From Eunapius fragilis (Eukaryota > Porifera > Demospongiae > Spongillida > Spongillidae): a stretch of DNA of 64,000 nucleotides. Within the stretch, counting starts at the first letter, position 1; each line of letters begins with the position of its first letter. This document shows positions 54,772-64,000 of the stretch, one piece after another. The DNA lies in NCBI GenBank assembly GCA_963681505.1, contig OY811973.1, positions 11,919,983 to 11,983,982 of the forward strand, written 5' to 3'. The notes below the pieces were generated by a model. That model made no database searches, was not told the DNA's origin, and saw only the letters and a program-made list of their open reading frames with translations. The position numbers and the translations under genes were made by a program.

Positions 54772-55491
54772 CAGGGGTCGAAATACCGGGTGCACACCTG
54801 CACTAGTGCAGGTACATTTCCCAAACAGCAGGTTCATTTTGCCCTATACCTGCACTGCGTGCAGGTGGCTTGCCCGACGATAAAACGGTACAGTTATATT
54901 GTTTACTAGCCATGCTTGTAATAGTGCTACATCTAGCGCAAGCGATCGATTGCAAGTATAAATTTACATTTACAAAGCAATACGATCAGAACGGCTGAGA
55001 ACGCGCACGCATAACATACATGCATTAATTTGTTAATTAAATAAAATTAATCGTTATTCTGCGCATACGACAATAAGTGCAAATTTTAGTACCCCACGGC
55101 AGCGTTCAGTTCTGTTGCTAGTTTTGCATTGATGCTTTAGGCTAGATCAAGCTCCCACCATGATGCTGTCAACAAGCAGGATGCGTATATCGCGAGTTGC
55201 TCCGTTTCATTATGAATGTCATTAAAACGAGACTCGCCTATTCCATGCAGCGGCACTCCTGACGATCAAATCGTTAATTTTATTGTCATTATATATCAAA
55301 ATACAAGTCAAAAGTTCATACCTGGTTGTGGTGGATCATGAAAATAGATAAAGCATTCAGTGTAGTAAATGTTATGTGGTACCTAGGTGCATGTACAGTT
55401 AGAGTGCAGGTGGGGCCAGCTAGGTGCAGGTAGGTCCAATATGTCACCTGCACCATGCGCAGGTGACTTTTAAAAAGTACTTCGACCCCTG
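54772..55491. mobile_element. hAT-like MITE, 720 bases
   Basis: The ends CAGGGGTCGAA and TTCGACCCCTG are perfect inverted repeats flanked by CATTC on both sides (54767-54771, 55492-55496). Subterminal CACCTGCAC/GTGCAGGT repeats occur at both ends. No gene inside. CAGGGG ends suggest the hAT superfamily, although hAT elements normally make 8-base duplications. Confidence 0.8.
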
Positions 55492-55622
55492 CATTCCAAA
55501 CAAACTTGAATGTACAAAGGTGTACATACACATGGTCGGTGTTGTTACGCCGCACATGCATGTATCTTCAAGCAAATAGACATGTGCTCGAAGAATTGTA
55601 GCTTCCCATCAACCGTGACGAT

Positions 55623-55810
55623 TTGTTTAACACTGTGCAGAAGATTGTGAAAGAAGATGGCAGGAAAAACCTGGACTGGATTTGCCTTACGTGTGATGGG
55701 AGCTTCTTCAATGATGAAGAAAACGGTGTGGAAAGTAGGTGGGTACAATGCTCAAAGTGCCTCTCACGTCAACTGTATCAGCCAGTATCATCAGAGCCTA
55801 TTTGACTTGG
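55623..55810 (+). pseudogene. Zinc-finger-like C-terminal fragment
   Basis: The open frame has a C-x-x-C (WICLTCDGSFF), then WVQCSKCL, resembling a truncated PHD-like finger found at the C-terminus of some transposases, followed by an acidic end after a frameshift. No source element seen. Confidence 0.35.
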
Positions 55811-56609
55811 ACGAAGATGATGAATAACCTGTGTCCGGAGTGCTTTTTTACAGAGCCAAATGTGGATGATTAAGCTTAGCCCATACATAGCCTTTATTTA
55901 TCACCTTGCCTTGATTCAACTTCCAATCATTTAGGCTTCCTTTCCAAACGTCACAGGTTCATACTTCATCCTATGCTGAATGATTTGTTACATAAATCAG
56001 TTTACTACTTAAAAGTCTGGTTCATGTGCTAAATGTGGATGCAAGGGTGAGAGAGCCTTGTCAGGAAATCAGACAGTGTTTGGATCACAACAGTTTTTAT
56101 TCCTTGGCCTGCATGTATGGTCAAATTACAACAACCACTAGCATAATTTTTTACTGGTGGTGTATAAATTACATTTTCCCCTGAGACTGCATGCATCAAA
56201 TGAGGCCCATGCTAGTGGGCCATGGTAGCCCTCTACCCAAACTCACCCCATGCTTCAGCCTTTAAATTTGTACGTTTTTAAAGTCACTGCAGGGTTTATG
56301 GAGGAAGAAACGGAAGGCTTCCTATTCAAAATGCCAGGGTCACAAAGAACAGCGTTGCAATGGTGTTTAAAAGCTACAGGGGTAACGTTACCTTGTTTCA
56401 GAAACTTTGTGTCAAACGTACGCGTTTTTACACTCCGAAACAGCGATAAACAGGGGGGTGGCGAACACTCCAATTGTAATATGGCGGAAGACCAAGTGGG
56501 GTGGCGAATATACCTGAAATACGCTTAATTGGATAAAACAGTCGTTTTGTTTTGTATGGAGCGCGTTGTTGAAGAAATGAAGCGATAATAGTGTAGAGGA
56601 AGGACTGAG
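55811..56609. other. No gene recognised
   Basis: The 92-codon frame at 56250-56528 has no domain sign. Repeated GGTGGCGAACAC/GGTGGCGAATA phrases near 56455-56515 recur at 57447 and 57538. Confidence 0.4.
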
Positions 56610-57365
56610 CAGGGGCGGATTTAGGGGGGGGGTCCAGGGGGTCCGGACCCCCCCTTTCCTATATGAAGATGACGTAATGCATACTGTAATCTATGCAGCG
56701 TTCTGCATGTTACCATCCTTGGATTTGCAAGCTTGCAAATCGTTCTAGCCAAGCGGGGTCTATATCGATCTAATTAAATCCTCCTACTGTACATAACGGC
56801 ATGTGTGCATGTAGATAATTAGTATTTAATCGCGCGATCGGTGCATGCAGAGATCATATGATCTCTGCATGGTGCATGTGAGCAGCAATTGAGGTAAGCG
56901 ATCAAAAGACGTGTGTGGGACGGATCTCAGATTCTTTTCCTAACAGGTAGCTATAGAGCTAAACAAACTAATATTAGACATGAGTCATTAACGTTTATAG
57001 ACCGACATGTATAGCTGGTGCATGGTCACGTGCACGCTTCGGTCATTACAAATTCACAAGAGCTTTCCGTCACGAATTTAATTGCTGAGCAGTAGGAACT
57101 ATAGCATTGTGAAGAATGAAGAGTTTTCTCGTCGCCATCCATGCAGGCTCTAGTAATCCGGATATCGCATGATGTATGTTTGGATATCACTGTGAATTTC
57201 ATGCTAAATAAACGCAAAAGCAAAAAAGCGGCTGGGGCTTCGCCCCAGACCCCACTGATGGGGCTATCAGCGCACCTCTAGACGCCCTTGCTGTCACGGG
57301 ACCTCCCCCAGTTGTGAATATATTTATCGGACCCCCCCTTTCCCAAAATCCTGGATCCGCCCCTG
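56610..57365. mobile_element. hAT-like MITE (CAGGGGCGGAT family), 756 bases
   Basis: The ends CAGGGGCGGAT and ATCCGCCCCTG are inverted repeats with CTGAG on both sides (56605-56609, 57366-57370). Inside are GGACCCCCCCTTTCC near both ends and GGGGCTTCGCCCCAGACCCC, as in the copy at 27974-28264. Confidence 0.8.
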
Positions 57366-57415
57366 CTGAGGATCTCTTGGAATCGAGTATGTTTGCAAAA
57401 GTACCCGTCCGTTTT

Positions 57416-57598
57416 GCTACATATGTAAGAAAACCGAGATCGGTACTCGCGGGTGGCGAACACTACTTAATTTACCCATAGATAGCATAGATAGTATAGG
57501 AGAGGGATTGCTACATATGTAAAGAGATCGGTACTCGCGGGTGGCGAACACTACTTAATTTACCCATAGATAGCATAGATAGTATAGGAGAGGGATTG
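57416..57598 (+). repeat. Two-copy tandem duplication, about 90 bases
   Basis: GCTACATATGTAA ... GATCGGTACTCGCGGGTGG ... GAGAGGGATT occurs twice back to back, the second lacking a few bases. Nearly identical, so recent. Confidence 0.88.
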
Positions 57599-58430
57599 GA
57601 AACGGAGGCAATCAACACCAATCAACGCGTGCACTCCGTGAAGTTCTGGTGCCCAGGCCATTCTTGATTAAAATGGCTAGCTGTTTCAACAGCTGTCTTT
57701 TTGGTTTGGCTGAGAATAACGAACTAACAAAAACATACGGTGCTTAGAAAGCAGAATTGGCACACTGTCCCTTGAAATCTTCTTGTGCTTTGTGCGACAA
57801 GTCAACTTGAACTTATGTTGACTTGCGTTGTACATCCTGCCAAAATATGTATATAAATTAATTAGTCACTTCAGACGAGATCTGTACAGGCGAACCCGTA
57901 TTTTTATAGACTAAAAAACCATCCAGTGGCATGTATAAATGATCGGACTATAGCGTGCACTAGTCAATTCATAGATTGTAGTAAGCGTGTAGCCACTACA
58001 CCCGTAAGTATACGAGGAGGTCAAAATCAGGTTTTTGCCATTTTTCCCGTCTATTAATGAAAATATTATCTCCAAAACTATCCTGTGGCACGTATTTATG
58101 TTAGCTCTATCACATTGTACTACTGTATAGTAATTACCTTCTTCTTCTAAACAGCTGCACCCGTAAGTCTCATTTTGCGTGTATCGTCGCCGACCGAAAA
58201 AACTGCGGTACGATTAGCTCTATTAACGTAAAAGTTAGCTTTTTGGAATGCACTTACCAAGATCTACCAGGTACTGTTCTTAGTTTCAACGTATATCTCA
58301 GTTTAAAAAACTCGAAAAGGGGGAGAGGCTCTCACAGTCCAAGCAACTTCACGGAGTGCACGCTCAAGGCTCCGTACAAATGTATAGCTCACGTGCGCCG
58401 TTTCCAATCCCTCTCCTATACCCTAAATAG
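57585..58430. repeat. Inverted duplication with spacer
   Basis: TATAGGAGAGGGATTGGAAA and GCGTGCACTCCGTGAAGTT at 57582-57650 reappear as complement at 58347-58420, with a small insertion in the second copy. Between them are two diverged direct repeats sharing CACCCGTAAGT. Confidence 0.7.
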
Positions 58431-58577
58431 GCAGAGTTTCGCTTTACATAGCTCATCGCCTGTCGAAAGTCAAGCGCGTCTGTACCGGTGTATTCTATAT
58501 GTCGACCCCAATTTCTAACGTTGGCATTCTTTTTGGCAGCCGTAATGAGGTCGTTCATCTTCTTCCCTACTGGGCTA
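58422..58577 (-). CDS. Candidate exon of an unknown gene
   Basis: On the minus strand a strong pyrimidine tract (CTTTTTTTTTATTTTTAAAAG) precedes a 156-base stretch, and a GGGTATAG donor follows. The reading is open and compositionally normal: SPVGKKMNDLITAAKKNAN, VRNWGRHIEYTGTDALDFRQ, AMSYVKRNSAYLG. I do not recognise it. Part of it is copied at 51.81 kb, ending within two bases of the proposed donor. No neighbouring exons identified. Confidence 0.4.
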
Positions 58578-58882
58578 CTTTTAAAAATAAAAAAAAAGAG
58601 TTTCCCTTGGTCGCAGAGCCAATGCGCAATAACAGTTACGTCAAGAATACAAACGGGACCCGAACATCTAGAATGAAACTTCATCCTGGTTTAGCAGGGT
58701 CCCCACAACTATCACCATGTACGTTGAACATGCAGGCAGCTTACTTTCCAGAGAGCCTTCTCGTTAGATGATTTCAAAATTCACAATGGCGGTTACGAAA
58801 TCACGTGACTGATTAACACCGCCAAACCACTGTATTAATCAATTAATATCTATGGTCAAACGTTATCGTTATTTGTAGGGTA

Positions 58883-61304
58883 CAGTAAGCGCTCACAAAT
58901 AAGACCACGCGCAAATAAGACCACTTACGTAATTATTTCCTCTTTATAGATAAGACCGTTTCAAGAATCAGACCAATGTCTAATACGACCGCGTCGCGTG
59001 ACTTTAGGGGGGGCGGATTTTAGTGACGATGGTATTGCAATTCTCAGAAAGATAAACTCTTCACAATCACTTTCATCGTTATCTAGATACCCTGTTACAA
59101 GAAAATCTCTAGATTCAACTCTATAGATTCAACTGCGCGCTCGTGGGCTAATTGTGCTTTTGTTACAAAAAGGGCCCCTTTGTTCAGTACGGATCGAGAA
59201 CAATCGCTAGTTACCTAATCCTGCATGCACTAACGTGTATAAACCGCCACGCACCCCTTCCTATAGTTCGTTTCGACGTGTAGTTTGTGAACATACATGG
59301 ATATGTTGTCTATAGGAAGCGAACACAGCGTGAGGAAAGTGTGGTTGGGTGTTATTAAGCCATGAAAAAAGCGAAAGGCTTTGTCTTTAGGAGAAAAACT
59401 TAAAGTCATTGAGCAGCTTGAGCAAGGAGGGTCTCAAAGAGAAATTGCCATAACCATGGGGGTTTCCAAGACCCAAATTCAGCAGATACACTGTTCAAGC
59501 GAACTAATACTTAAAGCCATCCAAGAAACAGCAATTCCAATGCAGTCCAAGCTTAAGACTCCTAGAGCTCACAATCCAGAGCTTGACCAGTCAGATTACG
59601 ATTGGTTTTGTAAGATGCGTAATCCTCACAACCGGTGCAAGCCATTGCCAGTTTCAAGTGCTGCTATCCAAGTGCGTGCCAAACGCGAGGCACAGTTACG
59701 TGGGATTTCAAAATTTAAGGCATCAGATGGTTGGCTTGCGCGCTGGCGATGGCGTTATGGTGTGGGGAAGAGTGTCCGCCTTCATGGGGAGGCTGCTGAT
59801 GTCGATTTAGAAGCTGCAGAAAAGGAGATGCAGTCACTACGGGTAAGCTTGTGGAGGGAGGATATGCCACAGATCACATCTTCAACATGGATGAGACTGG
59901 GCTCTTCTATCGTTGTATGCCTAGGCGCAGCTACTTGCTTGATGGTTGTGATTCAAGGCAGGCAAGGAGAGGCATGAAAAGCTTGAAGGCAAAGGGCAGA
60001 GTAACACTGGTGTTGTGCTTAAATGCCACTGGTTCCTTCAAAATACCACCTTTAATGATAGGAACTGCTAAAACTCCACACTGTTTCAGAGATTCACCTC
60101 CTCCAATACCGTATACTCATCAGTGCAATGCCTGGCTGGACAGGGAGAAGTACAAACATTGGTGGTATAACATTCTACTTCCATATTTTCGTCAGTGGAC
60201 TAGTGACCCTGTAGCTTTGGTGATGGACAATTTCTCAGGGCATGACATGGAATGCCAAGATCCAAAAGGCCAGGTCTCTGTGTTTCTACTGCCTGCAAAC
60301 AGTACAGCCATCTTCCAGCCACTGGACCAAGGCGTAATTTCAATCTTAAAAACACAGTACAAGTATCAGCTGTTGAATAAAGTAATTGAAGCTGCAGATC
60401 ACTATGATGAGCTACAGGTTTAGGCCAAACACGTGAGTAAAGGTAGAAAAGGTCTCAAATATGGCTGTCCTGCACATGTGTTAGATGCAGCTGAAATCTT
60501 CAAAGGTTGCTGGGACCGGTTAGACCCTTTAGCAGTTGCTTCATGTTGGGCAAGAGCAAAGTGTCTTCCTTTCACTGAAACTGTAAATATATCCGCTGAA
60601 AATAGGAGTTACAAGAACAAAGTTGAAACCGAAACGCTAGAGAACATGTGTAAACTTTTTCAAACCTTGCATGTATGCCAAGCTAGTACGCTAGATGGAC
60701 TTGGGCTGGATGAAATCTTCAATGCTAATCCGAAAGAACAGAGCTCAGCTGAGGATAGGACAGCTATCTTGCAACGTTGGGTTAACATTGAAGAGGACCC
60801 AGAAATTGTGGCTGCAGAAGAGATTCGAGTGTTTGAAGAAATCTGTGCTGAATTTGACAATTCTATTACAGTATCTTCCACCAATGAGAATGACCAGCAA
60901 AGCAGTAGTGATGTCTCAATAATCTTGGAGGACGAAAATGTGCAGTTTGAAAGTGAACCAGCTTTCGACAGAGTGAAAGCTTTAACACAAATTGTAGATT
61001 AAGCAATGAATATTCATTCAAAAGCTGGAAAGTTAGATGACCCTGTTCTTCTTGATCTTGCAGTGCGTCTGCACGCTAGAGCCAGTGCAAAGCAACAAGC
61101 TGCACACTGCATGTCAACGCCGTAATGATTCTACAGTGCGCTTACACATGTATTGTAAACTGTTCATGTATACGGCTATGAATACATCGTTGTTATGTAA
61201 TCCATGCAATAGCCACACTGCGGTTATTCGCATTTAAGACCATTTACAGATAAGACCACAGTTATCTGATTGCACTTGGTGGTCTTATTTGTGAGCGCTT
61301 ACTG
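58883..61304 (+). mobile_element. Tigger/pogo-like Tc1-mariner element, 2.4 kb
   Basis: The ends CAGTAAGCGCTCACAAATAA and TTATTTGTGAGCGCTTACTG are perfect inverted repeats flanked by the TA target duplication expected for Tc1/mariner elements. An internal repeat of AATAAGACCA/TGGTCTTATT lies near both ends. It contains one broken transposase gene. Confidence 0.93.
59381..61002 (+). pseudogene. Pogo/Tigger transposase, inactivated
   Basis: N-terminal helix-turn-helix of CENP-B type (LSLGEKLKVIEQLEQGGSQ, REIAITMGVSKTQIQQI), then a CENP-B/Tc5-like second DNA-binding part (SDGWLARWRWRYGV). The DDE domain has FNMDETGLFY and LVMDNFSGH, then a region rich in FLLPANSTAIFQPLDQGV, and an acidic C-terminus ends at 61002. 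Lesions seen: the only nearby ATG (59362) is out of frame, a frameshift lies between 59850 and 59970, and an in-frame TAG stands at 60421. The copy cannot make an intact enzyme. Confidence 0.9.
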
Positions 61305-61320
61305 TATCTTTATCAGTACA

Positions 61321-61343
61321 AAAAAAAAGGGGGGGGGGGGGGG
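61321..61343 (+). repeat. A-run and G-run
   Basis: A8 followed by about 15 G, homopolymer. Confidence 0.85.
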
Positions 61344-61349
61344 CGGGAA

Positions 61350-62337
61350 CCATTCTCTAGCACTAGTCTCGGCCACAGACCCAGTTCGCAGCAGAGTGGT
61401 TTCAATGTAGTTGACTTCACTGGTGTGGTTGGGGATCATAGGCATTTTTACGTCAACTTGCGTTTCAGTGTGTTTCGGTTCTCGCTGCATTATAAGTTGC
61501 ATTTCGCTCCACGTATGATTGTGCAGTAGAAGTCAGCTTAGTATTCTAAACCTCCTGTTTAGGGGCCATCCATATATTACGTCACGCAAAATGGGGGGGG
61601 AGGGGGTCTATATGCATGTGATGATTTGTGACGAGGGACTTAAAGGCAATGTGACGTCATATTGGAAGTACCGCATATCGCTAAAAGTGGCTACTGTTAT
61701 TTTAGCTGTTTATAATGCAATCTCTGTACATTTAACAACACGTACAGCATGTAACAACATATACATGTAACAACAACGTCTCTGTTGTTACATGCACAAT
61801 GAGGACAATAGTGAGTCGGAATTGAACCCGGAGAACTTACTCTTGCGAGATCAAGCTTGGTTTGCTGAGCATGTCCGACAAGCCAATAATTGTTAAATGC
61901 AACCATTTAATTAAATTGCTGCTCGAAACCAAGAAGTTCCTACTGACTTAACCGTGATGCCAGAGATATTACTTCCTCCTCCGATACAAATAACTCAGAC
62001 TCGGCTCGATGGATTGACAGCCATCAAAACTACTGACTCAACAGAGCCCCACAATTTCCCATCTCAATTTTTGTTGAAATCTCTTAATCTTGATCGTGTA
62101 CTTCCGGATCGACAAGCGCTTTCAGATTACCCCCGTTCTATCTTTATTGCCCATCTGCTCAGTCTCAATTGGAGGATCGAGCAAAACGTGTTTTTTGTAT
62201 TTTGCTTCAAAAGTTATGTTACAGAAGCATATGGTAATTCATAAGAAGATCGTTTCAGCAGGACCTAAAGTACGAAATAGACTAGTGCGATTTGCTGCTA
62301 AGAAGCAAAGAGAACTCATGGCAATTGTTACACTGAG
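61350..62337. other. No gene recognised
   Basis: A minus-strand GGTTCAATTCC near 61820 resembles a tRNA B box, but the T stem does not pair, so no tRNA is called. The open frame at 61954-62244 has no domain sign. Confidence 0.4.
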
Positions 62338-62469
62338 GTGCGTGCATGTGTGTGTGTATGTGTGTGTATGTGTTGTGTGTGTATGTGTTGTGTGTGTATG
62401 TGTTGTGTGTGTATGTGTTGTGTGTGTATGTGTTGTGTGTGTGTGTGTGTATGTGTGTGTGTGTGTGTA
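62338..62469 (+). repeat. (TG)n-rich minisatellite
   Basis: Repeats of TGTGTGTATGTGT plus TG with variable length; the open frames are low complexity. Confidence 0.92.
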
Positions 62470-62874
62470 AAAAAAGCGTTGTGCTTGAATGGACATAGAT
62501 AATTTTATAGTTTGGGGGTGTGGGGTGGGGGGGGAGTCATTGTGTCTGAGTTCATATCCATATCTAATAGGTTTCTATTCATCATTTTATAGGCATGCCC
62601 TGATACAAAAATTTTTGGGGGCTAATTTTCCATGTATACATATACGTCACTTTCTGTGAAAGTGAAGAGCGATTTACATGCAGGCCTACATGTAGATCAT
62701 GTAGATCTAATTCTAACTTGTATATGGTTAAATATAATCTATTTGGAACGCCCTCTGTTTTTAGATGAATGCTGCATGAATAATTAAACGTAGGCCTGCC
62801 AGCCTCTTTAACCTATTGCTGTATAGGATGGATGGCATATATTTGTGTGATGCTCTGTTCATTCTCCTCCCCTC

Positions 62875-62876
<2 letters not shown>

Positions 62877-62911
<35 letters not shown>
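62877..62911 (+). repeat. (CA)n microsatellite
   Basis: About 15 CA units, ending CATACACAAC. Confidence 0.92.
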
Positions 62912-62913
<2 letters not shown>

Positions 62914-64000
62914 AACATGTACAAAGCAAATACATACATACATACAACCTTTTTGCTGTCCATAGTATTGCCTTGTGACATGCAGAGAATATGAAACTTA
63001 TCTTGCACTCACCATTCTTCTCATTGAATTGGCTGGCGTACTGTTGGTTGCCCATGTGCACATCTCACCCTCTAGTTACAGTTGGCTGGGAACCAGGGAC
63101 CGAACGCTTTGGACAGCACCGACTGTGATATTGTGATGGAGCCAAAGTACCAAGTGGTAATGTGTAGTCACTCCACAAGGTCATGCATGATAGTACCGGC
63201 TCGCACACGAGACTTTTACGCATTCGCATTTTAACACAAATAATTACATTCACAAGAAGTCTGTAGAAACTACCAAACGCTATCGATCCGTGTCGCTAGC
63301 CATCTAACGATTTCACCATTGATGTATTCTATCAACGTTTACACGCAGTTTAATCGAAGTAGCACCACCGTTTGCAAAGAAATTAACTTTGAAAGTGAAT
63401 GTGCTGATATGTGAATGTTCAGATTTGCGAGCCGTTACTGCATCAAGTTTTAAGCACAGTCTTGTTCACAAAATCCACTAGATTTAAATGGAGTTTAGTT
63501 TGAATGAAAATTTAAAACAAGAGTGGACCCCTACACCTGGTCATAGTAACCCCTGGGCGTAGGGCGTGTACAGCAATTTCTCCTCTCTGTTTGAATGAAT
63601 CTGCTGAGTGACACCACCAAGTCAACAGAAGCCAGTTTGGAGAAAAGTTTTTGCCGGTAGGTGGCGTTAGAGCTGTCACGAGGGCTCGTTCAACCTTCGG
63701 TGTCATTTATGCGAATGCAGAAAGCAGTCTCGCACAAGAGGAACCGGCCTTACATACATGCTGTTAACATGTACCACTCTCCGCGAGATTGGTCTTGGGG
63801 AGGAGACGGTGAGGGACCCCAAGCCACTGAAACACCATACCTCGACCATATGCCAACACTCGCTGACCCCGCAAAAGTCATTGTGCGAACGAAGCTATTT
63901 ATACCGACTAGTCCTTTGGACGTAACGCTTGTGGGTTTCTAATTGATGTTGCGTGAATATGAATCCCTGAGTTCCCATGCAAGCCACGCCTTGGCCCAGA
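62912..64000. other. Right flank, no gene recognised
   Basis: The 93-codon frame at 63661-63942 shows no domain and no splice support. Nothing further to call. Confidence 0.4.

Noticed and set aside
61800..61880. tRNA-like sequence on the minus strand (GGTTCAATTCC)
   Set aside because: The would-be T stem does not pair and no acceptor stem or anticodon arm could be built.

Overview
This is eukaryotic, intron-bearing, repeat-rich animal DNA. The host genes are receptor-like proteins built from LDL-receptor class A (LDLa) and scavenger-receptor cysteine-rich (SRCR) modules, on short phase-1 exons with introns as small as about 54 bases. There is also an intronless seven-helix receptor and a dense load of DNA transposons, foldback elements and retrotransposon pieces. 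Together these suggest an early-branching metazoan, most likely a sponge. That placement is an inference from gene style, not a measured result.

Host genes. Three paralogous minus-strand genes lie in a row. Gene A runs from 7751 down to at least 1420 and its 3' part is not seen. Gene B runs 16926 to 11996. Gene C runs 35485 to 24961. Each begins with a 46-base signal-peptide exon ending in codons for LIC plus a split cysteine codon. A long first intron follows (about 4, 3 and 5.3 kb), then a 24-base microexon, then phase 1-1 LDLa and SRCR exons. B and C end in one exon carrying the transmembrane helix and a Pro/Tyr-rich tail with a PPPY motif. Visible domain orders are A: LDLa-SRCR-LDLa; B: LDLa-LDLa-TM; C: LDLa-(LDLa)-SRCR-SRCR-TM. 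Between A/B and C, and divergent from B, lies an intronless seven-transmembrane receptor on the plus strand (18285-19232). A coiled-coil protein gene lies at 53736-54530.

Mobile DNA. The rest is mainly transposon debris. A short LTR element with clean TSD lies at 22668-24480. A 2.4 kb Tigger/pogo-like element has TA TSDs at 58883-61304. Two minus-strand Gypsy-type elements abut at 40.76-45.61 kb. A long-TIR DNA transposon at 45.74-50.23 kb carries a nested non-LTR retrotransposon and a nested hairpin element. At least six pieces of one non-LTR family with a restriction-like endonuclease motif are present, two with tandem arrays grown inside the coding sequence. Several MITE families recur, mostly in introns of the receptor genes.

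How it fits together. The receptor cluster looks like a tandem family diversified by shuffling symmetrical phase-1 exons. The large first introns act as sinks for transposons and satellites. A 28-base satellite sits just upstream of the microexon in all three genes. No CRISPR array, rRNA or convincing tRNA was seen.
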